Positions 1-9,439 of a DNA stretch of 64,000 bases are shown here, piece by piece (position 1 is the first letter of the stretch; each line of letters opens with the position of its first letter). The notes beneath the pieces are model-generated. The model did no database searches, was not told the origin of the DNA, and saw nothing but the letters and a program-made list of their open reading frames with translations. The position numbers and the translations under genes were made by a program. This stretch comes from Streptomyces sp. SM10 (GTDB lineage: Bacteria; Actinomycetota; Actinomycetes; Streptomycetales; Streptomycetaceae), in contig NZ_NEUF01000186.1 of NCBI RefSeq assembly GCF_002910915.1, positions 66,494-130,493 on the forward strand, in the 5' to 3' direction.

Positions 1-1
1 A

Positions 2-1234
2 CTGCGCGTCATGGTCGAGGAGGACCCCCAACTGGAGGGCATGGGCACGACGCTCACCGCCCTGCTCTGGACCGGTCAGCGCCTCGGCCTCGTCCACGTC
101 GGCGACTCCCGCGCCTACCTCCTGCGCGACGGCGTACTGACGCAGATCACCCAGGACCACACCTGGGTGCAGCGTCTCGTCGACGAGGGCAGGATCACCG
201 AAGAGGAAGCCACCACCCACCCGCAGCGCTCCCTGCTGATGCGGGCCCTGGGAAGCGGCGACCACGTGGAGCCCGATCTCTCCGTCCGGGAGGTCCGCGC
301 CGGTGACCGCTATCTGATCTGCTCGGACGGACTCTCCGGCGTCGTCTCCCACCAGACGATGGAAGAGACCCTGGCCAGCTACCAGGGCCCGCAGGAGACC
401 ATCCAGGACCTCATCCAGCTCGCCCTGCGCGGCGGAGGCCCCGACAACATCACCTGCATCGTCGCCGACGTCCTGGACGTCGACAGCAACGACACCCTGG
501 CCGGGCGGCTCAACGACACCCCGGTCATCGTCGGGGCCGTCGCCGAGAACCAGGCAGCCCAGGCGAACGACGGCCGGGCCATGGAGACACCGGCCGGCCG
601 CGCGGCCGGCCTCGGCCGCCCCGTGCCACCGCAGTCCGGAGGCTTCGGCCCGCCCGGCAGCGGGGACGACATGGGCTACGGCTCCGGTCCGGACGGCGCC
701 TTCGACGCGTACACCGACGAGGACTTCGTCAAGCCCCGGGGCCGCCGCAGGTGGCTGAAGCGCTCGTTCTACATCGTGCTGGCACTGGCGGTCGTCGGCG
801 GTGGCGTCTACGGCGGCTACCGCTGGACCCAGACGCAGTTCTACGTGGGCGCGAAGGACGACAACGTCGCGCTGTACCGCGGAATCAGCCAGGACCTCGC
901 CTGGGTGTCCCTCTCGAAGGTCGAGGAGGACACCAACATCGAACTCAAGTACCTCCCGCCCTACTGGCGCAAGAAGGTCGAAGCGACGATCTCCCAGGGC
1001 AACCTCACCGGTGCCCACAAGAAGCTCAGCGAGCTCGAAGCACAGGCCTCCGCCTGCAAGAAGGACGCGCAGCGCCGTGCGGCCGAGGCGGATGCCGCCA
1101 AGAGCCAGGACGAAGCCGCCGACAGCACTTCCGCCACGTCTCCCACCAAGGGGACCAAGACCGCGACTCCCACTCCCGGCCCCAGCCTCTCGGAGGAAGA
1201 GAAGAAGCTGGCCCTGCAGTGCGGTAAGCAGTAA
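2..1234 (+). CDS. pstP: PP2C-family Ser/Thr protein phosphatase, 5' end outside window
   Basis: Metal-dependent phosphatase that reverses Ser/Thr phosphorylation; in actinobacteria this locus encodes the partner of PknB. The frame is open to the window edge, so the N-terminal metal-binding segment is missing. Visible PP2C motifs are GDSRAY, CSDGLSG and GGPDNIT. A linker follows, then one membrane helix at about residues 255-275 and an extracytoplasmic, charged, Ser/Thr-rich tail. Downstream come the FtsW/RodA-family protein (21-bp gap), PBP2 and PknB, the same order as in mycobacteria. Identity as a PP2C is firm; its substrates are inferred from context. Confidence 0.93.
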   Translation: MRVMVEEDPQLEGMGTTLTALLWTGQRLGLVHVGDSRAYLLRDGVLTQITQDHTWVQRLVDEGRITEEEATTHPQRSLLMRALGSGDHVEPDLSVREVRAGDRYLICSDGLSGVVSHQTMEETLASYQGPQETIQDLIQLALRGGGPDNITCIVADVLDVDSNDTLAGRLNDTPVIVGAVAENQAAQANDGRAMETPAGRAAGLGRPVPPQSGGFGPPGSGDDMGYGSGPDGAFDAYTDEDFVKPRGRRRWLKRSFYIVLALAVVGGGVYGGYRWTQTQFYVGAKDDNVALYRGISQDLAWVSLSKVEEDTNIELKYLPPYWRKKVEATISQGNLTGAHKKLSELEAQASACKKDAQRRAAEADAAKSQDEAADSTSATSPTKGTKTATPTPGPSLSEEEKKLALQCGKQ

Positions 1235-1255
1235 GCCGTAGGGGGCCTCCAGCAC

Positions 1256-2656
1256 ATGAGCGTTGTCACCAACACCACCACGATCGGCGCGATCGACGCG
1301 CCGAGCCGCCGTAACACCGAACTGGTGCTCGTCGTCTTCGCCGTCCTGATCTCGGTGTTCGCGTACGCCAACGTGGGCCTCGCCCTCAACGGCGAACTGC
1401 CCGCGGGCATGCTCGGCTACGGCCTGGGCCTCGCGCTGCTCGGCGGGGTGGCGCATCTCGCCGTACGGAGATTCGCTCCGTACTCGGACCCGCTGCTGCT
1501 GCCGCTGGCGACGCTGCTGAACGGGCTGGGGCTCGCCATCATCTGGCGCCTGGACCAGTCGGAACGGCTGCAGGCGCTGCCGCAGTACGTCCCCGCTGCC
1601 TCGAAGCAGCTGATGTTCTCCGCAGTAGGTGTGGCCCTGCTGGTCGGCGTCCTGATCGCCCTCAAGGACCACCGGATCCTGCAGCGCTACACCTACATCT
1701 CCATGCTGGTGGCGCTGTTCCTGCTGATCCTTCCGATGTTCTTTCCCGCGGTGAACGGCGCCAAGATCTGGATCAAGATCCCCGGTGTCGGCACGATCCA
1801 GCCGGGAGAGTTCGCCAAGATCATCATCGCGGTGTTCTTCGCCGGCTACCTCATGGTCAAGCGCGACGCCCTGGCTCTGGCCAGTCGACGCTTCATGGGG
1901 CTCTACCTGCCCCGTGGCCGTGACCTGGGACCGATCCTCATGGTCTGGGCCTTCTCGATCCTGATCCTCGTCTTCGAGACCGACCTCGGCTCCTCGCTCC
2001 TCTTCTTCGGCATGTTCATCGTCATGCTGTACGTCGCCACCGAGCGCACCAGCTGGATCGTCTTCGGTCTGCTGATGTCGGCGGCGGGCGCGGTGGGCGT
2101 GGCCACCTTCGAACCCCACGTGCAGCAGCGCGTCACCGCGTGGCTCGACCCGTTCGCCGGTTGGGGGAAGTTCGACGCCAGCGAGCAGATGGCCAAGTCC
2201 CTCATGGCCTTCGGCTCCGGCGGCACCCTCGGTACCGGCCTCGGCCAGGGCAACTCCGACCTGATCGGCTTCGCCGCCAACTCCGACTTCATCCTCGCCA
2301 CCGTCGGCGAGGAGCTCGGGCTGGCCGGAATGATGGCCGTTCTGCTCGTCTACGGCCTGATCGTCGAGCGTGGCGTCCGTACGGCCCTCGCCGCGCGTGA
2401 CCCCTTCGGCAAGCTCCTGGCGATCGGCCTGTCCGGTTCCTTCGCCATCCAGGTCTTCGTCGTCGCCGGCGGTGTCATGGGGCTCATCCCGCTGACCGGT
2501 ATGACCATGCCGTTCCTCGCGGCCGGTGGCTCGTCCGTCATCGCCAACTGGGCCCTCATCGGAATCCTGATCAGAATCAGCGACACGGCCCGGCGTCCCG
2601 CCCCTGCACCCGCGCCGTCCCCGGACGCCGAAATGACCCAGGTGGTCCGACCGTGA
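1256..2656 (+). CDS. rodA: FtsW/RodA/SpoVE-family peptidoglycan glycosyltransferase
   Basis: Multi-pass SEDS-family membrane protein of 466 residues that polymerises lipid II together with a class B PBP. Hydrophobic segments run throughout, and typical SEDS stretches are visible (QPGEFAKI, FETDLGSSLLFF, GLGQGN, and GLIPLTGMTMPFLAAGGSS near the C-terminus). The stop overlaps the start of the next gene by 4 bp, implying translational coupling to its cognate PBP. The genome may hold other FtsW/RodA paralogues, so the symbol follows the mycobacterial gene order rather than a proven role. Confidence 0.93.
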   Translation: MSVVTNTTTIGAIDAPSRRNTELVLVVFAVLISVFAYANVGLALNGELPAGMLGYGLGLALLGGVAHLAVRRFAPYSDPLLLPLATLLNGLGLAIIWRLDQSERLQALPQYVPAASKQLMFSAVGVALLVGVLIALKDHRILQRYTYISMLVALFLLILPMFFPAVNGAKIWIKIPGVGTIQPGEFAKIIIAVFFAGYLMVKRDALALASRRFMGLYLPRGRDLGPILMVWAFSILILVFETDLGSSLLFFGMFIVMLYVATERTSWIVFGLLMSAAGAVGVATFEPHVQQRVTAWLDPFAGWGKFDASEQMAKSLMAFGSGGTLGTGLGQGNSDLIGFAANSDFILATVGEELGLAGMMAVLLVYGLIVERGVRTALAARDPFGKLLAIGLSGSFAIQVFVVAGGVMGLIPLTGMTMPFLAAGGSSVIANWALIGILIRISDTARRPAPAPAPSPDAEMTQVVRP

Positions 2657-4110
2657 ACAAGCCGCTCCGCAGGATCGCGATCTTCTGCGGCGTCCTCGTC
2701 CTGGCCCTGTTGGTCCGCACCAACTACATCCAGTACGTCCGCGCCGACGAGCTCAACTCGAACGAGCACAACCGCCGCGTCCAGATCGAGCGCTACGCCC
2801 ACGAGCGCGGCAACATCATCGTCGACGGCGAGCCCGTCACGGGCTCCGTCGAGACCAAGGACAGCGACTTCACGTACAAGCGCGTCTGGAAGAACGGCCC
2901 CATGTGGTCGCCCGTCACCGGATACTCCTCGCAGGCCTTCGACTCCTCGCAGCTGGAGAACCTCGAGGACGGCATCCTGACCGGCAACAGCGACCAGCTG
3001 TTCTTCGACCGCACCCTGTCGATGTTCACCGGCGAGAGCAAGACCGGCGGGAACGTCGTCACCACCCTCAACGGTGCCGCCCAGAAGGCCGCCTTCGAGG
3101 GTCTCGGTGACAAGAAGGGCGCGGTCGCCGCGCTCGACCCGCAGACCGGAGCCATCCTCGCGCTGGCCAGTACCCCCTCGTACGACCCCTCGGTCTTCGC
3201 GGGTAACTCGCTGAAGGACTCCGACGCCCGGCAGAAGCTCCTTGACGACAAGGACAAGCCGATGCTGAACCGGGCCCTGCGCGAGACCTACCCGCCCGGT
3301 TCGACGTTCAAGGTCGTCACGGCCTCCGCGGCGCTCGAGAACGGTCTTTACACCGACATCGACGCGAAGACCGACTCCCCGCTGCCCTGGCGGCTCCCGC
3401 AGTCGGACAACCTGCTGCAGAACGAGGGCGACATCCCCTGCAAGGACGCCTCGCTCCGGGTGGCGCTGCGCTACTCCTGCAACACCGTCTTCGGCAAGAT
3501 GAGCGACGACCTCGGCAACGAGAAGATGATCGAGCAGGCCGACAAGTTCGGCTTCGACAAGGAAGTCTTCACTCCGGTCCGGGCCGACGCCAGCGTCTAC
3601 CCGAAGGACAACCCGCCGCAGAACGCCATGGCGGGCATCGGCCAGGCCTCCAACCGCGCCACCCCGCTCCAGATGGCCATGGTGGCGTCGGCGATCGCCA
3701 ACGACGGCAAGCTCATGGAGCCGTACATGGTCGCCCAGCGCCAGGCACCCAACCTGGACGTCATCTACACGCACGAGAAGAAGCAGCTCAGCGAGCCGCT
3801 CTCGGCGGAGAACGCCCAGAAAGTGCAGCAGATGATGGAGACCGTGGTCCAGGAGGGCACGGGAACCAACGCCCAGATCGACGGCGTCACTGTCGGTGGC
3901 AAGACCGGCACCGCCCAGCACGGACTCAACAACAGCGAGAAGCCCTACGCCTGGTTCATCTCGTACGCCAAGACCGACAGCGGCTCCCCGGTCGCCGTCG
4001 CCGTGGTGGTCGAGGACGGCAACGCCAACCGGGACGACATCTCCGGAGGCGGCCTGGCGGCACCGATCGCCAAGAACGTGATGAAGGCGGTACTCGACGG
4101 AAAGCAGTGA
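2653..4110 (+). CDS. pbpA: Penicillin-binding protein 2 (class B transpeptidase)
   Basis: D,D-transpeptidase that cross-links peptidoglycan outside the membrane. One N-terminal membrane anchor (about residues 7-25) precedes a dimerisation region and the transpeptidase domain. Active-site motifs are STFK (Ser217), SCN in RYSCNTVFGKM, and KTGT (Lys417). At 485 residues it matches the short actinobacterial PbpA type, which lacks PASTA repeats. It starts GTG, overlapping the FtsW/RodA-family gene by 4 bp, so the two are probably made as a SEDS-PBP pair. Confidence 0.95.
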   Translation: MNKPLRRIAIFCGVLVLALLVRTNYIQYVRADELNSNEHNRRVQIERYAHERGNIIVDGEPVTGSVETKDSDFTYKRVWKNGPMWSPVTGYSSQAFDSSQLENLEDGILTGNSDQLFFDRTLSMFTGESKTGGNVVTTLNGAAQKAAFEGLGDKKGAVAALDPQTGAILALASTPSYDPSVFAGNSLKDSDARQKLLDDKDKPMLNRALRETYPPGSTFKVVTASAALENGLYTDIDAKTDSPLPWRLPQSDNLLQNEGDIPCKDASLRVALRYSCNTVFGKMSDDLGNEKMIEQADKFGFDKEVFTPVRADASVYPKDNPPQNAMAGIGQASNRATPLQMAMVASAIANDGKLMEPYMVAQRQAPNLDVIYTHEKKQLSEPLSAENAQKVQQMMETVVQEGTGTNAQIDGVTVGGKTGTAQHGLNNSEKPYAWFISYAKTDSGSPVAVAVVVEDGNANRDDISGGGLAAPIAKNVMKAVLDGKQ

Positions 4111-4278
4111 CACCCGTCACAACTTCTGTCCGCACCAGCACATTGGGATACCGGTCGGATATCAGCTGACGGGTGCGGGCCGATCACACCGGGGGTGCCC
4201 GGTAGCGTATGCGCGAGCAGCGCACCGCCGGACCACACACGGGTGCGGTCGGGACTGACGGAGAGGGCTGGATCAGTT

Positions 4279-6264
4279 ATGGAAGAGCCGCGTCGCCTCG
4301 GCGGCCGGTACGAGCTGGGCTCGGTGCTCGGCCGTGGTGGCATGGCCGAGGTCTACCTCGCCCACGACACCCGGCTCGGTCGCACCGTCGCCGTGAAGAC
4401 GCTGCGGGCCGACCTCGCCCGCGATCCGTCCTTCCAGGCACGGTTCCGCCGTGAAGCCCAGTCCGCCGCATCGCTCAACCACCCCGCGATCGTCGCCGTC
4501 TACGACACCGGCGAGGACTACGTCGACGGGGTCTCCATCCCGTACATCGTGATGGAGTACGTCGACGGGTCGACCCTCAGAGAGCTTCTGCACTCCGGCC
4601 GCAAGCTGCTGCCGGAGCGGACCCTCGAAATGACGGTCGGGATCCTCCAGGCACTGGAGTACTCGCACCGCGCCCAGATCGTCCACCGCGACATCAAGCC
4701 CGCTAACGTCATGCTGACACGCACGGGCCAGGTCAAGGTCATGGACTTCGGCATCGCCCGCGCGATGGGCGACTCCGGCATGACGATGACCCAGACCGCG
4801 GCTGTGATCGGCACCGCCCAGTACCTCTCCCCGGAGCAGGCGAAGGGCGAGCAGGTCGACGCACGCTCCGACCTGTACTCCACGGGATGCCTGCTCTACG
4901 AGCTGCTCGCGGTCCGCCCCCCGTTCGTCGGGGACTCACCCGTCGCCGTCGCGTACCAGCACGTGCGCGAGGAGCCGCAGCCTCCGAGCAACTTCGACTC
5001 CGAGATCACGCCAGAGATGGACGCCATCGTCCTGAAGGCGCTGACCAAGGACCCGGACTACCGCTACCAGTCGGCCGACGAGATGCGCGCCGACATCGAG
5101 GCCTGCCTCGACGGCCGCCCGGTCGCTGCGACGTCGGCCATGGGCGCGGTCGGCTACGGCGGGTACGACGCCTACGGAAACGACCAGCCCACCACCGCCC
5201 TACACCAGGCGGACCAGGGCGGCGCCCAGACGTCGATGCTACCCCCGGTCAACCCGGACGACGGCGGCTACGGCCATGACGACCGCCCCGGCCGTCGGCG
5301 TCAGCAGAAGAAGAGCAACACCTCGACGATCCTCCTCGTCGTCGCCGGCATCCTCGTGCTCATCGGCGCGATCCTGATCGGCCGCACGGTCTTCAGCTCC
5401 ACCGACGGCGGCAGCGGCAAGGTCGACGTGCCGAACATGGTCGGCTCGACGGTCAAGGAGGCGCAGAGACTCGCCGACAACTCCGACGTCGTCCTGAAGG
5501 TCGGCTCCGAAGAACCCTGCGAGAAGCAGCAGAAGGGCGAGATCTGCAGCCAGTCCCCGACCTCGGACGAGCAGATGGAGACGGGCGGGACCGTGACGGT
5601 CGTCGTCTCCACCGGTGCTCCCAAGGTCGAGGTGCCGGACGTCCTGGAGAAGTCCCAGGACAGCGCGCGCAAGGCCCTGGAGGACAAGGGCTTCACGGTG
5701 AACGTGAAGACGGCGGAGTCCGACAAGACCCCGGACGAGGTCATCTCGCAGGACCCCGAGGGCGGTTCCGAGGTCGAGAAGGACACCGAGGTCACGATCA
5801 CCGTGGCCAAGGAGGCGACCCAGAACGTGCCCCCAGTGGTCGGCCGGTCGTTCGAGGACGCCGACGCCCAGCTGAAGGGTGTGGGCTTCACCAACGTCTC
5901 CAGGACGGACGTCGACTCGGACGAGGCGGCCGGCACCGTGGTCGAGCAGACGCCCGAGGCGAACAGCAAGCAGGCCAAGGACACCCAGATCGTCCTCAAG
6001 GTCTCCAAGGGCCCGGCCCAGCCCGAGCAGGTCACCATCCCGGGCAACATCGTCGGCATGCGGTACCAGCAGGCGCAGGAGCAGCTCAAAAGCCTGGGTC
6101 TGGTCGTCGCACTCGCCGCCAACTCACCCGACAAGCCGAACGCACTGGTGATGGGGGCCGATCCTGGGGCCAACAGCCAGGTCGCCAAGGGCACGACGGT
6201 CACCCTCACGACCATCGGCGGCGGGGGCAACGACGGCAACTTCTTCGGCGGCCAGCAAGGCTGA
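4279..6264 (+). CDS. pknB: PASTA-domain Ser/Thr protein kinase PknB
   Basis: Membrane kinase thought to sense peptidoglycan fragments and phosphorylate cell-division and wall-synthesis proteins. The kinase domain (residues 11-275) has the glycine loop GRGGMAEV, Lys40, HRDIKPAN (Asp138), DFG (156-158) and SPEQ. One membrane helix near residues 345-370 is followed by four PASTA repeats. I chose the ATG that begins MEEPRRLGGRYEL, with a GGAGAGG Shine-Dalgarno; a longer frame starts with GTG at 4195 but adds non-homologous sequence. It is last in the operon and ends in a very strong terminator. Length is 661 aa. Confidence 0.96.
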   Translation: MEEPRRLGGRYELGSVLGRGGMAEVYLAHDTRLGRTVAVKTLRADLARDPSFQARFRREAQSAASLNHPAIVAVYDTGEDYVDGVSIPYIVMEYVDGSTLRELLHSGRKLLPERTLEMTVGILQALEYSHRAQIVHRDIKPANVMLTRTGQVKVMDFGIARAMGDSGMTMTQTAAVIGTAQYLSPEQAKGEQVDARSDLYSTGCLLYELLAVRPPFVGDSPVAVAYQHVREEPQPPSNFDSEITPEMDAIVLKALTKDPDYRYQSADEMRADIEACLDGRPVAATSAMGAVGYGGYDAYGNDQPTTALHQADQGGAQTSMLPPVNPDDGGYGHDDRPGRRRQQKKSNTSTILLVVAGILVLIGAILIGRTVFSSTDGGSGKVDVPNMVGSTVKEAQRLADNSDVVLKVGSEEPCEKQQKGEICSQSPTSDEQMETGGTVTVVVSTGAPKVEVPDVLEKSQDSARKALEDKGFTVNVKTAESDKTPDEVISQDPEGGSEVEKDTEVTITVAKEATQNVPPVVGRSFEDADAQLKGVGFTNVSRTDVDSDEAAGTVVEQTPEANSKQAKDTQIVLKVSKGPAQPEQVTIPGNIVGMRYQQAQEQLKSLGLVVALAANSPDKPNALVMGADPGANSQVAKGTTVTLTTIGGGGNDGNFFGGQQG

Positions 6265-6276
6265 CGCCACGGAGCC

Positions 6277-6333
6277 GGACGGACCACAGGGCCCCGACCA
6301 CCTCAGCGGTGGTCGGGGCCCTGTGGTCCGTCC
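6277..6333. terminator. Bidirectional terminator between pknB and sortase gene
   Basis: Perfect 26-bp inverted repeat (arms 6277-6302 and 6308-6333) with a 5-nt loop, between two converging genes. There is no clear T-tract, as is common in streptomycetes. Confidence 0.9.
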
Positions 6334-6348
6334 GTGCGCGCCGGACCG

Positions 6349-7077
6349 CTACCGCAGCTCCGCCGGCTTCGTGCGGTCCCTGTCCACCTTCTCGGTCCGC
6401 ACCAGCTCGCCCCAGACGATGTAGCGGTACTTCGACGTGTAGACGGGCGTGCACGTGGTCAGCGTGATGTAGCGGCCGGCCTTCTTCGCCCCCGATCCCT
6501 TGGGCACCGGGGCGATCGCCTCGACGTTGAACTTCGACGTCTCCGGGAGCTCCGCGAAGACCTTGTAGACGTACCAGGTGTCCTTGGTCTCGAAGACGAC
6601 CGCGTCGCCCGTCTTCACCTTGTCGATGTTGTGGAACTTGGCGCCGTGCCCGTCCCGGTGCGCGGCGAGCGCGAAGTTGCCCTGCTCCGCCGAGGGGAGA
6701 GCCGACTTCACCGGGTCCGTGTAGTAGCCGGCGATGCCGTTGTTGAGGATCGCGGTGTCGGTGCCCTTCTTGACCAGCACCTCGCCGTTCTTCATGGCGG
6801 GGACGTGGAGGAACCCGATGCCGTCCCTCATGTCCAGGTCACCCGGGCCGCCCGCCCACCGGTCGCGCACGGTGTTGCCCTGCTTGTCCGCCTCACGGTC
6901 GGCGAGGACGTTGGTCCACCACAGCGAGTAGACGACGAACAGACCCAGCACCAGCCCGGCCGTGATCAGCAGTTCGCCGAAGGCGCTCACCGCCGTCGCG
7001 ACGGGATGGCGGCTCCTGCGGCGCACCGGGACCACCGGCTCTTCGGTGTGCTCTTCCTGCTCGGTCCTCGCTGCCAC
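6349..7077 (-). CDS. srtE2: Class E sortase (second of a tandem pair)
   Basis: Membrane-bound cysteine transpeptidase that anchors surface proteins to peptidoglycan; Streptomyces class E enzymes are known to use LAXTG-type signals. The 242 residues comprise a short cytoplasmic tail, a membrane helix (about 28-52) and a sortase domain with His140 (in AAHRDGHG), Cys209 (in TLTTCTP) and Arg218. It starts GTG. It lies downstream of the larger sortase on the same strand (36-bp gap), so the two are probably cotranscribed. The domains are clearly paralogous, with near-identical active-site blocks. The SrtE2 assignment follows the S. coelicolor gene order. Confidence 0.92.
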   Translation of the reverse strand: MAARTEQEEHTEEPVVPVRRRSRHPVATAVSAFGELLITAGLVLGLFVVYSLWWTNVLADREADKQGNTVRDRWAGGPGDLDMRDGIGFLHVPAMKNGEVLVKKGTDTAILNNGIAGYYTDPVKSALPSAEQGNFALAAHRDGHGAKFHNIDKVKTGDAVVFETKDTWYVYKVFAELPETSKFNVEAIAPVPKGSGAKKAGRYITLTTCTPVYTSKYRYIVWGELVRTEKVDRDRTKPAELR

Positions 7078-7113
7078 CGCACCCGCCCCTGTCGTGATGT
7101 CGTCCAGCCCGCT

Positions 7114-8481
7114 TCAGTCGACGAGCGCGTCGGGCTTCCCCTTGCTGCGCGGCCGTTCGTCGACCATTTTGCCCCACACGATCATTCGGTACGTACTCGT
7201 GAATTCCGGCGTGCAGGTCGTCAGCGTGATGTACCTGCCCGGGCCGGTGAACCCGGACCCCGGGGGCACTTCGTCGATCACGGCCACGTTGGACGGAGAC
7301 GTCTGCGGAAGGATGCTGGTCATCTCGTACGTGTAGTAGGCGTCCTGCGTCTCGACCACGATCGGGTCGCCCGGCTTCAGCTTGTTGATGTAGCGGAAGG
7401 GTTCGCCGTGGGTGTTGCGGTGACCGGCCACCGCGAAGTTCCCCTGCTCGTCCGAAGGCATCGCTGTCTTCAGCTTGCCCTCGCCGTAGTGGCCGACCAT
7501 GCCGCGGTCGAGGACCTTCTCCTTGCTGATGCCCTCGGCGATCGGCGCGACCACGTCCAGCTTGGGGATGTGCATGATCGCGAAACCCTGACCGGGCTCG
7601 AAGGCGCCCGGGCTGCGCTCGCCGCTCGCCCAGTCGTCCTGGATCTTGTGCGTCTCCCGGCCGGCGATCTGGTCGGCACGGATGTTGGTCCACCACAGCT
7701 GGTAGGTCACGAACAGGAGCATCAGCACGCCGAAGGTGATGAACACCTCGCCGACGACCCGGCTGGCCACCACGGCGGGGCTGTCCTTGGCGGCACGGGC
7801 CGCACGCCGGGCCTCCAGCCTCGACATCGGGGCCGCCGGCCCTGCTGCCGCCGGTTCCGCAGGGGGCCGGGGCTCGCCCCGGCGTCTGCCCTGCCCCTTG
7901 GCCGCCCGCCGTCGCTCGGCCCGGCCACCCGTCGGCAACGCCTCGGGAGCGGCCTCGCCGTCCTCGGGGCCGGCGGGCTGCGCCGCCCTGCGCGTATCGG
8001 CCGTCCGCAGGGCCACGGTCTCGTCGTGCAGGGCCGGGGGTACGTCGGCAACGGGCCGCACGTGGTCCGGTTCGGGCACCGTCGGCACCGGGGCCTGCGC
8101 CGTCGAGCCGGGGCCGCCCCTCCTGGGGCCGGGGACGCCCGCCGTGGGATCGGGTATGACCGCCGTCCCCCGGACGGTCTCCGCCACAGGAGCCGTCTCC
8201 GGGCCCTGCTGCCCGTACCAGTCCCTCTGATACCCCTCCGGGTCGTACCACTCACCCGGGGCGTCCGCAGGCCTCTGAGGGGCCTGCGGAGGCGTCTGAG
8301 GCGAACCGTCGTCGGACGGTGCGCTCTCCGTCCGGAACCAGGGCGAGGTGTGCTGTCCCGGCAGCGGATCGTTCAGCGGATCCGCGAGCTGCTCCACCGC
8401 CGCCGCGAACGTGCCGTCGGGCTCGTACGCTCCCTGGGCGTACGGGCCTTCCTGGCCTGCGCCGGGGCGGAGTGAGGTCAC
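7114..8481 (-). CDS. srtE1: Class E sortase with long N-terminal extension
   Basis: Sortase-fold transpeptidase of 455 residues. The first 215 or so residues are a low-complexity Pro/Ala/Gly/Arg-rich cytoplasmic region, then a membrane helix and the catalytic domain with His354, Cys423 (TLTTCTP) and Arg432. All three catalytic residues are present. The GTG start overlaps the stop of the amidotransferase gene by 4 bp (GTGA). The extension distinguishes it from its shorter neighbour and may serve localisation or regulation, which is inference. Confidence 0.92.
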   Translation of the reverse strand: MTSLRPGAGQEGPYAQGAYEPDGTFAAAVEQLADPLNDPLPGQHTSPWFRTESAPSDDGSPQTPPQAPQRPADAPGEWYDPEGYQRDWYGQQGPETAPVAETVRGTAVIPDPTAGVPGPRRGGPGSTAQAPVPTVPEPDHVRPVADVPPALHDETVALRTADTRRAAQPAGPEDGEAAPEALPTGGRAERRRAAKGQGRRRGEPRPPAEPAAAGPAAPMSRLEARRAARAAKDSPAVVASRVVGEVFITFGVLMLLFVTYQLWWTNIRADQIAGRETHKIQDDWASGERSPGAFEPGQGFAIMHIPKLDVVAPIAEGISKEKVLDRGMVGHYGEGKLKTAMPSDEQGNFAVAGHRNTHGEPFRYINKLKPGDPIVVETQDAYYTYEMTSILPQTSPSNVAVIDEVPPGSGFTGPGRYITLTTCTPEFTSTYRMIVWGKMVDERPRSKGKPDALVD

Positions 8482-9116
8482 GCGGCGGCCTTGCCCACCA
8501 CCGGTGCGAGGCCCACCGATCTCGCGACCGCCCCCGCGTCACCGCACTGCTCCAGCCAGTTGGCGAGCATCAGGTGGCCGTGTTCCGTGAGCACCGACTC
8601 GGGGTGGAACTGCACTCCCTCCACCGCCTGTTCACGGTGGCGCAGTCCCATGATGATGCCGTCGGCCGTGCGGGCGGTGACTTCGAGCTCGGGCGGAACC
8701 GTCGTGGGTTCGGCGGCGAGCGAGTGGTAGCGCGTCGCGGTGAAGGGGGACGGGAGACCTGCGAACACGCCCTTGCCCTCGTGCAGCACGGAGGAGGTCT
8801 TGCCGTGCAGCAGCTCCGGAGCCCGGTCCACCACACCGCCGTACGCGACGGCCATCGACTGCATCCCCAGACACACGCCGAAGACGGGGACGCCGCTGCG
8901 CGCGCAGTGGTGCACCATCTCGACGCAGACGCCGGCCTGCTCCGGTGTACCGGGGCCGGGCGACAGCAGGACCCCGTCGAAGCCGTCGTCCGCGTGGGCC
9001 GTGGTCACCTCGTCGTTGCGCACCACTTCGCACTCGGCACCGAGCTGGTAGAGGTACTGGACGATGTTGAAGACGAAGCTGTCGTAGTTGTCGACGACGA
9101 GAATGCGTGCGCTCAC
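8478..9116 (-). CDS. trpG: Class I glutamine amidotransferase, anthranilate/aminodeoxychorismate synthase component II
   Basis: Hydrolyses glutamine and passes ammonia to a chorismate-using partner, for tryptophan or folate synthesis. The catalytic Cys is in VFGVCLGMQ and the His/Glu pair in GVQFHPES. At 212 aa it is the usual length of free-standing component II. No component I is adjacent, so whether it serves trp, pab or both cannot be told here. It is embedded in a 4-bp-overlapping chain with a small membrane protein and the sortases; the same neighbourhood (trpG near pknB/crgA) occurs in mycobacteria. Confidence 0.93.
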   Translation of the reverse strand: MSARILVVDNYDSFVFNIVQYLYQLGAECEVVRNDEVTTAHADDGFDGVLLSPGPGTPEQAGVCVEMVHHCARSGVPVFGVCLGMQSMAVAYGGVVDRAPELLHGKTSSVLHEGKGVFAGLPSPFTATRYHSLAAEPTTVPPELEVTARTADGIIMGLRHREQAVEGVQFHPESVLTEHGHLMLANWLEQCGDAGAVARSVGLAPVVGKAAA

Positions 9117-9301
9117 TGACCGGACCCCGCTCCGCTGGTGCTTTCGCCGTCCACCGTCACATCACCGAACGGAAGCAGTGGCTCCGCCCAGGGGAAGACG
9201 TACTGGAAGAGCGCGTAGACAACCGCCAGGACCAGCACGAGCGAGATGAAGCCCCGCACCCATGCGTTACCCGGCAGATGCCGCCAGATCCAGCCGTACA
9301 T
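9113..9301 (-). CDS. Small membrane protein, function unknown
   Basis: A 62-residue protein with one hydrophobic segment (about residues 17-40) and a short Gly/Ser-rich tail. The ATG begins MYGWIWRHLPG. Its stop overlaps the amidotransferase GTG start by 4 bp, which argues that it is a real, coupled gene. Third-position GC and placement are normal for the region. I recognise no catalytic motif. Confidence 0.75.
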   Translation of the reverse strand: MYGWIWRHLPGNAWVRGFISLVLVLAVVYALFQYVFPWAEPLLPFGDVTVDGESTSGAGSGQ

Positions 9302-9439
9302 GCTGTTGCCTCCATTCGGTACGGCACCAGACTAAACGGCCGGGGCACAGGCGTGGGTCAGCTGTGGAAAGCCGCCTGTCCGCCCGCCTGTCACACGGTC
9401 CGGCACGCATCCCGCGGAGGGTGCGACAGGCGGCCGGGG

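Noticed and set aside
2350..4113. A 587-codon minus-strand frame over pbpA
   Set aside because: Antisense shadow of a well-supported PBP gene with intact active-site motifs.
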